Origin: Pedobacter schmidteae
GTDB taxonomy: Bacteria; Bacteroidota; Bacteroidia; Sphingobacteriales; Sphingobacteriaceae
Length of the DNA stretch: 64,000 nucleotides
Direction: 5' to 3'
Assembly: GCF_900564155.1 (NCBI RefSeq)
Contig: NZ_LS999839.1
Span: forward strand, 5,329,097 to 5,393,096
Part shown: piece by piece, positions 44,060-52,940 of the stretch
Layout: each line of letters begins with the position of its first letter
How positions within the stretch are numbered: the stretch's first letter is position 1
The notes under the pieces: generated by a model
What the model was told of the DNA's origin: nothing
Databases searched by the model: none
Seen by the model: the letters and a program-made list of their open reading frames with translations, nothing else
Made by a program: the position numbers and the translations under genes

Positions 44060-44767
44060 TTATTTCTTTTTTGGTGTAGTGAGGACAAAATCTTTTAAAT
44101 AAAAAGGCTCAAAATAAGCTACATCTTCAAAGCGGCCCGCAGCAAAATCCTGATCAGCAAGCTTACTCATATGGGAGGCCGAATTAAAGTTGATGTCCGA
44201 AAAAACAGCATTTGGATGTGTAATCACCGCAGCACATTTCATAGCACCATCGCCGATAAAATTAACAGATCCTAATTCTAATTCGGCAACAAAGCTGGTT
44301 TCATCAATAATTTTTGCTGTTGTAGGCTCAACATAATTTAGCGCTGTATCAAATACAGCAGTAAACACCTCCATCCTTCTCGCATCAATCATGGCACAGA
44401 TCAAACCTTTATATCCAACAGACGCTACCTCCTTATCTTCCTGCTGTCGGGCCAAAAAACCCGCCGCCATCATTTGCAGGGTATCAATAGCAATTAGTGG
44501 TTTGTCTAACGCGAAACATAATCCCTTGGCTGTTGAAACGCCTATACGTAAACCGGTATAAGAACCAGGGCCCTTGCTAACAGCAATAGCGTCCAGATCG
44601 GCAAACTTTAAGCCTGCTTCAGTCATTGCAGCTTCAATAAACAAGGTTAAACTGCCTGCATGAATATTGCTGGCCATCTGTTCTTTTAGGGCAATCGTTT
44701 TTCCGTTTACAGAAATTGCAACCGAGCAAACCGGAGTAGCAGTTTCAATCTGAAGTATTGTAGCCAT
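44060..44767 (-). CDS. tsaB: tRNA threonylcarbamoyladenosine biosynthesis protein TsaB
   Basis: Partner of TsaD and TsaE in making the t6A modification at position 37 of ANN-decoding tRNAs. A 235-residue ASKHA-fold protein with ILQIETATPVCSVAI at the N terminus and SKGPGSYTGLRIGVSTAKGL near residue 65. It lacks the metal-binding His motif of TsaD, as expected. It is 34 bases downstream of yidD and may belong to the rpmH transcript. Confidence 0.93.
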   Translation of the reverse strand: MATILQIETATPVCSVAISVNGKTIALKEQMASNIHAGSLTLFIEAAMTEAGLKFADLDAIAVSKGPGSYTGLRIGVSTAKGLCFALDKPLIAIDTLQMMAAGFLARQQEDKEVASVGYKGLICAMIDARRMEVFTAVFDTALNYVEPTTAKIIDETSFVAELELGSVNFIGDGAMKCAAVITHPNAVFSDINFNSASHMSKLADQDFAAGRFEDVAYFEPFYLKDFVLTTPKKK

Positions 44768-44801
44768 TCGTATGGAGTTTTAGAATAATAGATTCGATGA
44801 A

Positions 44802-45032
44802 TTAAGGAACAGGATCATGACCATGATCACCCCAGGGGTGACAACGACCAATGCGCTTTAAAGTTAACCAGCCACCTTTAAAAGGGCCATGTTTTTTGAT
44901 GGCTTCGATACCGTATTGCGAACAGGTAGGTGTAAACCTGCAATTTGCACCTAGTAAAGGTGAAATCAGCAACTGATACAGTTTAATGAGTCCTAAAAAA
45001 AACCAGCCAATTACTTGTTTAATTAGGTTCAT
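44802..45032 (-). CDS. yidD: Membrane protein insertion efficiency factor YidD
   Basis: A 76-residue small protein of the YidD (DUF37) family, thought to help YidC insert membrane proteins. The signature CRFTPTCSQYGIEAI is present, with an N-terminal amphipathic segment and the GRCHPWGDHGHDPVP end. Its start overlaps the rnpA end by 14 bases. yidC does not follow here. Confidence 0.93.
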   Translation of the reverse strand: MNLIKQVIGWFFLGLIKLYQLLISPLLGANCRFTPTCSQYGIEAIKKHGPFKGGWLTLKRIGRCHPWGDHGHDPVP

Positions 45033-45432
45033 CTGCTTTTTTTATTTTTGTAGTTTCAATATTTGAAACCAGTCTTTTCATTGCAGCGGCAAGCTTTTTC
45101 TCCAGAAAAGAAAAATCATAGATCTTTTTACCTACAAATTGCAGGGAAAGCAATAGCAGCTCCTTCCTGGCAGGCAACAAAGTATATAACTCCTGTGTCT
45201 TTTGTAAACGGTAAGCTTCGCGACTGCGGCGCTTGATCAGATTCCTGTCGACCGCCCTTTTATATCTTTTTTTGGCTACGTTAATAACCACCTGAACAGG
45301 AAACTGATGTTCGGCAGGAACAAACAAATAAGATACGCGGTATGGATATAACAAAAAAGAAGAACCGTTTTTAAATAACAGGTCTAATAATTTCCTGCTA
45401 CATAACCGTTCTTCTTTATTAAATGTGTTCAT
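45019..45432 (-). CDS. rnpA: Ribonuclease P protein component
   Basis: Protein subunit of RNase P, which matures tRNA 5' ends. From the start at 45432 (MNTFNKEERLCSRKLL) it has 137 residues. The RNR region reads KRAVDRNLIKRRSREAY, and the basic surface is intact. A longer frame to 45492 would nearly meet rpmH and lacks family support. It is the second gene of the rpmH-rnpA-yidD order. Confidence 0.94.
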   Translation of the reverse strand: MNTFNKEERLCSRKLLDLLFKNGSSFLLYPYRVSYLFVPAEHQFPVQVVINVAKKRYKRAVDRNLIKRRSREAYRLQKTQELYTLLPARKELLLLSLQFVGKKIYDFSFLEKKLAAAMKRLVSNIETTKIKKADEPN

Positions 45433-45495
45433 CTTTTTGATTGAAAATTTGCAGATATTCTGATCTGCCAGCACCTGGGGTGCTGCAATCAAAAA

Positions 45496-45654
45496 TTATG
45501 CTTTGTGGCGACCTTCGCTTGAAACCGTTAATCTTTTTCTTCCTTTTGCGCGGCGTGAAGCTAATACTCTTCTACCGTTTGCTGTAGCCATTCTTTCGCG
45601 GAAGCCGTGTTTGTTTCTTCTCTTTCTTTGCGAAGGTTGGAATGTTCTTTTCAT
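45496..45654 (-). CDS. rpmH: Ribosomal protein L34
   Basis: Large-subunit protein of 52 residues. On the - strand it reads MKRTFQPSQRKRRNKHGF, then MATANGRRVLASRRAKGRK near the middle and a short tail ending EGRHKA, which is the standard L34 pattern with a slightly longer tail. It is followed 63 bases later by rnpA and has a strong promoter. Confidence 0.97.
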   Translation of the reverse strand: MKRTFQPSQRKRRNKHGFRERMATANGRRVLASRRAKGRKRLTVSSEGRHKA

Positions 45655-45697
45655 AACTGTATTATATCTTGACTATTTTATTTTTAAATAAGAGGTG

Positions 45698-45729
45698 CAA
45701 ATATAGGTCGATTTTTATTTAATTGCAAA
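45698..45729 (-). promoter_or_regulatory. Promoter of rpmH-rnpA-yidD
   Basis: On the - strand: TTTG, 20 bases, TATATTTG, a full match to the Bacteroidota consensus. It leaves a leader of about 40 bases before the rpmH ATG. Confidence 0.78.
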
Positions 45730-45767
45730 TACAATTAGGTATAGTTTTCATTTTTTAAGTAATCTGG

Positions 45768-46505
45768 CTACATTCCGAGCGCTGCTTTTAACTTTACATA
45801 GCCCGTTTTGCTTACAGGAAGCCATATATCCGATTTGAGCAATACAATATAACTATCTTTTTCTTTCAGCTCAATACGGCTCACCTGTGCAAGATTAATA
45901 ATGTAAGACCGGTGTATACGTATAAACTGACCACTTTCTAAGGTCCTTTCAAAAAAACTCATGGTTTTATTTTTATGAAATATCCCTTCAGCTGTGCTCA
46001 ATTTTACATAATCATCATCAGCTTCCAGATAATGAATGTCGGTAACTGCGATAATTTTGATGATCCCATTCTTTTTAACCACTACCCTGTTGCTTTGCGC
46101 CGGGCTCAAAGCCGCGGCATCCAGCAATTCCTGCGCTATCGCAGCCTCGTTATTTAACCGACCTGGCAACTTTTGCATCGCCTGCTCAAATCTTGTCTGT
46201 TCAATTGGTTTCAACAGATAATCGATGGCATTGACTTCAAAAGCCTTAATTGCATATTCATCAAAAGCGGTTGTAAAGATTACAGCCGGATGCTTATCTA
46301 CGAGTTCAAGCATTTCAAAACCGCTAATCTTCGGCATCTGAATATCCAGAAAAATAAGATCAGGCTGATGGGTGGCAATCGCTTTTATCCCCTCAAACCC
46401 ATCGCTGCATTCGGCCACTACTTCTACCTCAGGAAAGGCGCTCAGGTAATGTTTTACCACATCCCTGGCCAGAGGTTCATCATCTATCAGTATCGTTCTT
46501 ATCAT
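45768..46505 (-). CDS. LytTR family response regulator
   Basis: A 245-residue response regulator: receiver domain with IDDEP, phosphoacceptor Asp in LIFLDIQMPK and Lys in YLLKPIE, then a LytTR domain (FIRIHRSYIINLAQVSRIE). The start at 46505 (MIRTILIDDEP) is preferred over 46535. It overlaps the end of the histidine kinase gene by 26 bases, so the two make one two-component system. It ends the LiaF-like operon. Confidence 0.93.
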   Translation of the reverse strand: MIRTILIDDEPLARDVVKHYLSAFPEVEVVAECSDGFEGIKAIATHQPDLIFLDIQMPKISGFEMLELVDKHPAVIFTTAFDEYAIKAFEVNAIDYLLKPIEQTRFEQAMQKLPGRLNNEAAIAQELLDAAALSPAQSNRVVVKKNGIIKIIAVTDIHYLEADDDYVKLSTAEGIFHKNKTMSFFERTLESGQFIRIHRSYIINLAQVSRIELKEKDSYIVLLKSDIWLPVSKTGYVKLKAALGM

Positions 46506-47544
46506 ATTGCTGGGGTATTTTAAGCGTTGTTTCAAATATATTATGTCCTACCACATTTGTTTGCAGCAAGCGCTCATCGGCAAACAAAAGATACAATCTT
46601 CGTCTGATAGCGGTTAAACCAAACCCAGTTCCTTCTGTTGCTTTCATTTCAGGATCAAATGGGTTTTGCACCACAATCACCAGATGTCCTTTCTCCATTT
46701 TTACATGCAACGCAATGGTAATCGCTGCTGCGGTATTATAAAGGCCAAACTTTATAGCATTTTCTACTATAGGTTGCAAAATGGTTCCTGGCAGACGTAA
46801 ATTTAAGGTTTCTTCGGCAATTTGTAAATCAATATTCAGGCGGTGGCTAAAGCGTACTTTTTCGATATCAAGATACAGACCGATGTATTCCATTTCTTCG
46901 GCCACACTTACCCAAACATCATCGTCCCTTTTTAAAGTCCCCCTTAAAAATGAAGCCAGTCTGGTAATCATTGTTCCTGCTTCTTTAGGATTGACAATAG
47001 TTAAGGCGTATACCGAATTCAGACTATTAAATAAAAAGTGTGGTTGCAACTGATGGCGTAGTTTATTGAGTTCGGCTTCTTTTGACAAGTTTTGGGCAGC
47101 TAACAAACGTTCCTGGGTAGCCGACTGCTCTTCGAGCCGGTACCATAAAATATTAGCCAGGGCGCACCAGGCAATAAATACAAACAAAATCAAAAACCTT
47201 ACAGTAAGCGAAAAATTCAGGAAATTGAGGTAAGTCTTCTGATCTGCAAACAACAGTTCCAGTAAAAACTTACTCATGAAAGTAATTACCAAAGCCTGAA
47301 AAAAAGTAAGTGCCAGCACAAAAACGATGGTTTCATTTTTTGGCTGATAATACCCCAGCATATTGCTCAGAATGATGCAAGCCACTGCAAGCAGGCCGTT
47401 CGTAATAAGGCTGTCGGCAATTGATACGGTTAAGCTAAAATTGAGTGTAGTAAAAAAAAGGCATATAAATACCACTATCCATCCCAGGAATATAAAAGAT
47501 GCAATTTTTTTGATCCTACGGACAGATAACGGTCTATTTGTCAA
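46480..47544 (-). CDS. LytS-type sensor histidine kinase
   Basis: A 354-residue membrane kinase: four helices (residues about 13-140), then a His_kinase domain with LQPHFLFNSLNSVYAL (phospho-His), ENAIKFGL as N box and GTGFGLTAIRRRL as G box. It starts with TTG at 47544, which overlaps the TGA of the DUF4288 gene (TTGA). There is no large outside domain, so it likely senses a membrane signal or a partner such as the LiaF-like protein two genes upstream. Confidence 0.9.
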   Translation of the reverse strand: MTNRPLSVRRIKKIASFIFLGWIVVFICLFFTTLNFSLTVSIADSLITNGLLAVACIILSNMLGYYQPKNETIVFVLALTFFQALVITFMSKFLLELLFADQKTYLNFLNFSLTVRFLILFVFIAWCALANILWYRLEEQSATQERLLAAQNLSKEAELNKLRHQLQPHFLFNSLNSVYALTIVNPKEAGTMITRLASFLRGTLKRDDDVWVSVAEEMEYIGLYLDIEKVRFSHRLNIDLQIAEETLNLRLPGTILQPIVENAIKFGLYNTAAAITIALHVKMEKGHLVIVVQNPFDPEMKATEGTGFGLTAIRRRLYLLFADERLLQTNVVGHNIFETTLKIPQQYDKNDTDR

Positions 47545-47906
47545 AACAGCTGAATTGAGGGGGTTGAAAATGGCAGCAACTTTTGCAAATATGCTTTATG
47601 CCGGTTTACATTCTCTAAAAAAGCGTCAACATCCTCAGGTTCATGCAATACGGAAGCAAGTTCTGCGCCATCAGTAGGCGCCTGAATTTCGTACAAGTCG
47701 GCCACACAAATAAAATTCCAGGTCACCATATCTCCATTGCAATTTCTAAAGGGCTGATGAAACTCGCCCGACTGTCTTTCGGCCTTTACAAGTGCCTCGT
47801 CACAATTGGCCGCTACTGTCAACCTAAGTTGTTCATCAAATTGCGAAGCATGATCGCCTTCACCGGTAATTATCTGATATATGTACCTAACTACAAACCA
47901 TTTCAT
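47541..47906 (-). CDS. DUF4288 domain protein
   Basis: A 121-residue soluble protein starting MKWFVVRYIYQIITGEG, the usual opening of the DUF4288 family. It is acidic and has no signal peptide. It sits between the LiaF-like and kinase genes (11-base and 4-base junctions), so it may modulate that two-component system; the role is unknown. Confidence 0.75.
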   Translation of the reverse strand: MKWFVVRYIYQIITGEGDHASQFDEQLRLTVAANCDEALVKAERQSGEFHQPFRNCNGDMVTWNFICVADLYEIQAPTDGAELASVLHEPEDVDAFLENVNRHKAYLQKLLPFSTPSIQLF

Positions 47907-47917
47907 TTTTTCTAGTT

Positions 47918-48715
47918 TTAAAAGTTTCTGATTTCAACTCCTCCAAACATCGCCACACCTTCAATTATTAATACTCTTCGGGGCTCCGTTTCAACTACAC
48001 CAAGCGTTCTTTTATCATCAAGACCACCAAAAATTGCGGTCACCTCCGATTTCACTTCCCAGCCGGCAGGGACAACGAGTTTTATGCCTCCAAATACAGC
48101 TACAACATCCAATTTAACCACCCCATCAAAATCTGCCTGCGTTAAATTGATGTCGGCGCCTCCAAAAACAGCGATCACATCACCGCCTTTAAAATTTCTG
48201 GAATACACCTTATGCTGGTTTCCGCCAAAAATGCTGATGGAATCCAGAATATCATTTTTATCTACAGGAGCTGCTGCCGGGTTATCCTGATCTTCTCCGG
48301 GCATGGTAAAGTCGCCCATATTGGCATATTTACGTCTCATTCTCCTTTTCCATCTGGCTTTGCAACGCCTGTCGCGATCAAAGGCAGATCTTTTCGGTTT
48401 AAAAAGTAACAGGAGACCAAGCGCAATAAATATCATTGGAAAATAATACCTGGCGATATCGAATCCGATCACAGCCTTCGCTGTAAAAAACGCACCTACA
48501 AGAATCAAAATTATCCATCCTGGCCCATTAAAATTCCTTTTATAACCAATCAAAAGTCCGATGATGATCAATAGGGTATGCCAGCTAAAAATCCAATCAG
48601 GAATGTATACTCCAAAATTTCTTAAAAGAAATACCAATCCCACACCAATAATAATCAGCCCCCCACAAATCCGGTTGGTGTTGTTACTCCTTACTTCATT
48701 TTTCACCTCTTCCAT
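47918..48715 (-). CDS. LiaF-like membrane protein
   Basis: A 265-residue protein with about four N-terminal membrane helices (residues 15-105, LLRNFGVYIPDW and similar), a basic loop rich in Arg, and a C-terminal LiaF-type beta-helix domain (DUF2154-like) with repeated FGG turns (ISIFGGNQHKV, IAVFGGADINL, VAVFGGIKLVV, TAIFGGLDD, VAMFGGVEI). In Bacillus, LiaF inhibits the kinase LiaS until the envelope is stressed. Its place upstream of DUF4288, LytS and LytTR genes suggests a similar envelope-stress role. The link is inference. Confidence 0.85.
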   Translation of the reverse strand: MEEVKNEVRSNNTNRICGGLIIIGVGLVFLLRNFGVYIPDWIFSWHTLLIIIGLLIGYKRNFNGPGWIILILVGAFFTAKAVIGFDIARYYFPMIFIALGLLLLFKPKRSAFDRDRRCKARWKRRMRRKYANMGDFTMPGEDQDNPAAAPVDKNDILDSISIFGGNQHKVYSRNFKGGDVIAVFGGADINLTQADFDGVVKLDVVAVFGGIKLVVPAGWEVKSEVTAIFGGLDDKRTLGVVETEPRRVLIIEGVAMFGGVEIRNF

Positions 48716-48792
48716 TTCTTATTTTATTAATCTCTTTTTAGTAGTTCAGTACAATTCATTCAGCAAGCAGCTTTCAGCTACAATTGCTACAT

Positions 48793-48823
48793 CAAAAGTA
48801 GGTAGCAAGCATGGTTTTGCAAA
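48793..48823 (-). promoter_or_regulatory. Promoter of the LiaF-like operon
   Basis: On the - strand: TTTG, 19 bases, TACTTTTG. The leader is about 75 bases. Confidence 0.68.
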
Positions 48824-48916
48824 TAACTACTGCATGTGACACCACTTATTGTCGGTAAACGGCATCATTTCGTCGGTAAAATCATTAGACCAACTGAATG
48901 GAATAATATTACAAAC

Positions 48917-48956
48917 AAAAAGAGGGTATCCGTTTTTTTTTCGGACACCCTCTTTC
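48917..48956 (-). terminator. Rho-independent terminator of mscL
   Basis: Stem of about 13 pairs, AAAGAGGGTATCCG/CGGACACCCTCTTT with a T-rich loop, followed on the - strand by a T run. It lies 20 bases past the mscL stop. Confidence 0.9.
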
Positions 48957-48975
48957 AAAGAGATATTTGATATCG

Positions 48976-49407
48976 TTATTTTGTTTTCAGCAAATCTCTA
49001 ATCTCAGCCAGCAATACTTCTTCCTGCGAAGGAGCGGGTGGAGCAACAGGTTCTGCTTCTTGTTTGCGTTTCATTGCATTAATGCCTTTCACTAACATAA
49101 ATACGGCTAACGCCAGTAAAAGGAAGTTAATGGCCACTGTAATAAAATTACCATAGGCAAAAATAACCGTATCAGGTACTTTTCTGGCCTCTTCTAATGC
49201 CAGGTTTGCGGCCACCTGTCCTTTTAGCACCACATACAAATTGCTAAAATCTACAGATCCGATTACCGCCGAAATCAATGGCATAATCAAATCCTTAACT
49301 ACACTGTCTATAATTTTACCAAAAGCACCGCCAATAATTACACCGACAGCAAGATCCATTACACTGCCTTTAACGGCAAATTCTTTAAATTCTTTTACAA
49401 ATCCCAT
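48976..49407 (-). CDS. mscL: Large-conductance mechanosensitive channel
   Basis: Stretch-activated channel that protects from osmotic downshock. The 143-residue chain has the N-terminal helix GFVKEFKEFAVKGSVMDLAVGVIIGGAFGKI, shown here as the typical opening, a periplasmic loop, the second helix (FITVAINFLLLALAVFMLVKG) and a cytoplasmic helix ending LLAEIRDLLK. It is a single-gene unit. Confidence 0.96.
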   Translation of the reverse strand: MGFVKEFKEFAVKGSVMDLAVGVIIGGAFGKIIDSVVKDLIMPLISAVIGSVDFSNLYVVLKGQVAANLALEEARKVPDTVIFAYGNFITVAINFLLLALAVFMLVKGINAMKRKQEAEPVAPPAPSQEEVLLAEIRDLLKTK

Positions 49408-49520
49408 GATAGTTGTTTTAGTTTATTCTAATTTATAAAAATCATACCAATTTTTCGGCATTTATATTTTTTTTACCCCAGCAGCAAAATATGCACTTTC
49501 GGGTCTGGTGTGCATTTAAG

Positions 49521-50141
49521 TTACCTGCCAATTTCCTTTGCTTTTGCTGCATTATATTCGACAATCAATGATCGCACAAAATCAAAACTAAACTTATCCT
49601 CTTTCTCATACCGGCTAACCACCTGTGCATTGTCCTGTATCAGACTAAGAAAATTATCTTTCCGTCCCTTTCTACTGCCCCATATGCCGTTGGATTTCAC
49701 TTCGACAATTATTCCATCATCCTTCTGTGCGTACCATTTTTTTGTAGGGGCGCTACCTCCAACAAATCCCATTCCTCCACCTGCCGTAGGTGGACCATAC
49801 ATTGTTCTGCCCTGCTGATAATATTCATATAATTTAACCTTTCCATCTTCCAGCACCTCCAGAAATGAAGCCTTACCACCCTTTTCTCTCACAATTGACC
49901 TACGTACACCATGCCCCGCCTGGTAAGCTTCCTTAAGCTGTTCGGGCCTAAACTTTTGAGCTTTCTTTTCTCCGGCAGGGATAAATTTCACTTTCGACAA
50001 GCCGTGGCTCTTAATTTCGCCCATGACCTTAGTATTATCATGCTTAATGACATAATCACTTTGAGCATACAGATTGCCCGCCCATCCCATAAGACAAGCA
50101 CAAAAGAATAAAAATAGAGGTTGTAATTTGCGGTTTTTCAT
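49521..50141 (-). CDS. Secreted protein of unknown function
   Basis: A 206-residue protein with a signal peptide (ends NLYAQ). The mature part has two or three repeats of a beta-type segment around IKHDNTKVMGEIKSHGLSK, a Gly-rich stretch (PPTAGGGMGFVGG), and a charged helical tail. It is probably periplasmic or outer-membrane attached. It is convergent with no close neighbour and no family is recognised. Confidence 0.7.
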   Translation of the reverse strand: MKNRKLQPLFLFFCACLMGWAGNLYAQSDYVIKHDNTKVMGEIKSHGLSKVKFIPAGEKKAQKFRPEQLKEAYQAGHGVRRSIVREKGGKASFLEVLEDGKVKLYEYYQQGRTMYGPPTAGGGMGFVGGSAPTKKWYAQKDDGIIVEVKSNGIWGSRKGRKDNFLSLIQDNAQVVSRYEKEDKFSFDFVRSLIVEYNAAKAKEIGR

Positions 50142-50378
50142 TTGCTTAAATAGTTGGTATAGTTTGATTAGTTTAGGCTTTAAAATTCAATTTCCTACTC
50201 CTGACAGCGGATTTTTTCCCTTAAAGCAAAAAACAATTTACTAAGGTAAAATTAATTTAAGCACAAACCATAATATCAATATGCCATTTTTACCGCATCT
50301 ACCGAACGACACCTGCAGCTTTATGGGTTTCCTGTTTGATTTATATTTTCGTAATTACTTTTATCTGTTTGAAATGTG

Positions 50379-50386
50379 TATTTTTG
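50379..50386 (+). promoter_or_regulatory. Probable -7 element of rpoN
   Basis: TATTTTTG fits TAnnTTTG, 32 bases before the rpoN ATG. A good -33 element is not visible at the right distance. Confidence 0.4.
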
Positions 50387-50418
50387 AAGCGGGTACATAA
50401 ATACCTGCTCATCATTTT

Positions 50419-51891
50419 ATGCTAAAACAACATCTTCAACAAAAATTACTTCAGAAATTATCGCCGCAGCAAATTCAGTTTATTAAACTGCTGCAGGTGC
50501 CAACAGTTGCTTTAGATACCCGCATAAAAGAAGAACTGGAAGAAAACCCGGCACTTGAAGATCCGAGTTTAATGATAGCTGAAGAGCCCAAGGGAGAATA
50601 TGATGATCTGAATGATTCTCCCGACGATTTTGACGCTAGTTCGAAAGAAGAAAACGCCGACGAATTTAATGTTGACGATTATTTGCAGGATGACGACACC
50701 AATGATTACAGCACTTCCTACAATAACAATGACGACGATGAAGAGAAAAAGGAAACACCTATTGCTATTGAAAGTACTTTTTTTGAAAGCTTACAGGAGC
50801 AATTGGATCTGGTTCCGTTATCAGATCAGGACTTCATTATTGGCAAACAGATTATCGGTAGTTTAGACGATGACGGCTATTTGAGGAGGCCTGTTACCTC
50901 AATGATTGACGACCTTGCCTTTTCTCAGAATGTAATGGTTGAAGAAGAGGATGTTTTGGAAATGCTTAAAGTAATCCAGCATTTTGATCCACCAGGAATT
51001 GCGGCAAGGGATCTGCAGGAATGTCTTACTTTACAATTGAAACGAAAGGATATAAATAATCCGATTATTCAGAAAGCGATCCTTATTGTAGAAAATTACC
51101 TGGATGAATTTACACGGAAACACTACGATAAACTGGAAAAATCGCTGAACCTGAGCAGCGAAGATCTAAAAGAAATTATTGCAGAAATACTCAGGCTAAA
51201 CCCTAAGCCCGGAGACTCTAATCAGGTAACCACCAAACAATTGCAAATTATCCCAGACTTCCATGTATCGAACAATGATGGCATACTGATTCTTACACTC
51301 AACTCAAAGAACGCGCCTGAATTGCGCGTAAGCCGTTCTTATATCGACATGTTTGATCATTATGATAAAGCAGCACAGAAAGATAAGAAGTTAAAAGAGG
51401 CAGTTCAGTTTGTAAAACAAAAACTCGATTCAGCCAAATGGTTTATTGATGCCATTAAGCAAAGACAACAAACTTTGCTTAAAACCATGAATGCCATTAT
51501 GCAATACCAGTATGAGTACCTGCTAACTGGTGATGAGCGTAAAATGCGCCCAATGATCCTGAAAGATATTGCCGATAAGATTGACATGGATATTTCTACT
51601 GTATCCAGAGTAGCCAACTCTAAATATGTGCAAACAGAATTTGGCACTTTTCTGTTAAAATCCTTCTTCTCAGAGGCCATCCAGACAGAAAGTGGCGAAG
51701 AAGTATCTAATAAAGAGGTAAAGAAAATTCTGGAAGATTGCATAGGTAATGAAGACAAGCGCAAACCCTTGGCAGATGAAAAACTAACCGAAATTCTAAA
51801 AGAAAGAGGTTACAACATTGCACGCAGAACAGTAGCGAAATACAGAGAACAGATGAATATTCCTGTAGCCAGATTAAGAAAAGAGTTGTAA
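50419..51891 (+). CDS. rpoN: RNA polymerase sigma-54 factor
   Basis: Alternative sigma factor that needs an AAA activator. The 490-residue chain has the Gln-rich N-terminal activator-contact region (LQQKLLQKLSPQQIQFIKLLQ), an unusually Asp-rich region II (about residues 60-115), the core-binding part, a helix-turn-helix near residue 390-410 and the RpoN box ARRTVAKYRE near residue 475. No activator gene is adjacent. Confidence 0.96.
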   Translation: MLKQHLQQKLLQKLSPQQIQFIKLLQVPTVALDTRIKEELEENPALEDPSLMIAEEPKGEYDDLNDSPDDFDASSKEENADEFNVDDYLQDDDTNDYSTSYNNNDDDEEKKETPIAIESTFFESLQEQLDLVPLSDQDFIIGKQIIGSLDDDGYLRRPVTSMIDDLAFSQNVMVEEEDVLEMLKVIQHFDPPGIAARDLQECLTLQLKRKDINNPIIQKAILIVENYLDEFTRKHYDKLEKSLNLSSEDLKEIIAEILRLNPKPGDSNQVTTKQLQIIPDFHVSNNDGILILTLNSKNAPELRVSRSYIDMFDHYDKAAQKDKKLKEAVQFVKQKLDSAKWFIDAIKQRQQTLLKTMNAIMQYQYEYLLTGDERKMRPMILKDIADKIDMDISTVSRVANSKYVQTEFGTFLLKSFFSEAIQTESGEEVSNKEVKKILEDCIGNEDKRKPLADEKLTEILKERGYNIARRTVAKYREQMNIPVARLRKEL

Positions 51892-51919
51892 GTTTTCTCT
51901 TGTGGCAATCACCAGCGTA

Positions 51920-52939
51920 TTACCACATTCTGGTAGTACTAAATACTTCGTACACGTTATTGAGCTGTAAACCGAGTACGATTTCGTGACTGCCATTACT
52001 TACCTGATTTAATCCCGAAGTAGTAAAATCGTATGCGTAGGTAAGGTTTAGGAGTTTATTAATGTTTACACCTGCCAAAGCTGAAAAAGAATCATTTTTG
52101 CGGTAGCTTCCTCCTACCCATAGCCTGTCTTTAAAAGCCATTTTCAGATTGATATCTATCGAAGCGGGTGCAGGACTAACTTGTTTTACCATTATGGAAG
52201 GTGTAGCAGAAATCACATCATCAACATACAAACGGTAGCCCGCAGTTACAAAAAAATGAGGTACTTCTTTACCTGTAGTATAATTAGGATCGCTGGTAAA
52301 CGATAGTTTTTGTGGCAGAATCTGTTGAACAGAAGCTCCGGCAAACAGGCGCCCACTGTAAAGCCATACCCCAAAACCAAGATCGGGTTTAAGTTGACTG
52401 CTGATGCCATTTGAAATAGCCGGATCAGTACGGGTCTGATCTTCAAAGTTTAGCGCATTAATGTCTAAGGCCACCCGGCTTACCCCGGCGGCCACCCCTA
52501 CCGATAGGTTGAATGTATTGTTGAGCCGGAGGTGATAGGCATAAGTTAAATTTGCATCAAGCCTGGATAGCGGTCCGATCTCATCATAAACGGCCGTAAC
52601 ACCCATCCCGTGATGCGCCGGTGAAGCGGTATAGTTCTGCATATAATTACGGCTCATCGGATCGTCACCTTTATCGGGCAGTGATAATGCATTTTTCCAG
52701 AGATAATCAGCACCAAGATTCCAGTGAGCTGTAACAAAAGAGGTTTGTGGAGCATTGTCAATTCCTGCCCACTGTTTTCGATACCCCACCTTTACATCTG
52801 CATAATTTTCTATACCGCTTATAGCAGGGTTTAACAGGTAGTTATTAAATATATACTGTGTATACTGCGGTTTTTGCTGCCCAAAACAACAATAAACCAA
52901 CAGGCCTTGCAAAAGTGTCAGCCAGACTAAGCGTTTCAT
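51920..52939 (-). CDS. PorP/SprF family type IX secretion membrane protein
   Basis: A 339-residue outer-membrane barrel of the PorP/SprF family. It has a signal peptide (ends CCFGQ), the typical opening QKPQYTQYIFNNYLLNPAISGIENYADVKVGYRKQW, and a C-terminal strand pattern ending in Trp. These proteins help export or anchor partner proteins with gliding-type C-terminal domains. The partner is the large gene immediately upstream (1 base between stop and start). Confidence 0.93.
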   Translation of the reverse strand: MKRLVWLTLLQGLLVYCCFGQQKPQYTQYIFNNYLLNPAISGIENYADVKVGYRKQWAGIDNAPQTSFVTAHWNLGADYLWKNALSLPDKGDDPMSRNYMQNYTASPAHHGMGVTAVYDEIGPLSRLDANLTYAYHLRLNNTFNLSVGVAAGVSRVALDINALNFEDQTRTDPAISNGISSQLKPDLGFGVWLYSGRLFAGASVQQILPQKLSFTSDPNYTTGKEVPHFFVTAGYRLYVDDVISATPSIMVKQVSPAPASIDINLKMAFKDRLWVGGSYRKNDSFSALAGVNINKLLNLTYAYDFTTSGLNQVSNGSHEIVLGLQLNNVYEVFSTTRMW

Positions 52940-52940
52940 T

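Noticed and set aside
44040..44085. Terminator between the DUF5723-like gene and tsaB
   Set aside because: AT-only imperfect stem (AAAGAAA/TTTCTTT) that covers both stop codons; too weak to call.
45432..45492. Longer N terminus for rnpA
   Set aside because: The extra 20 residues are unlike the family and the start MNTFNKEERLCSRKLL matches RnpA.
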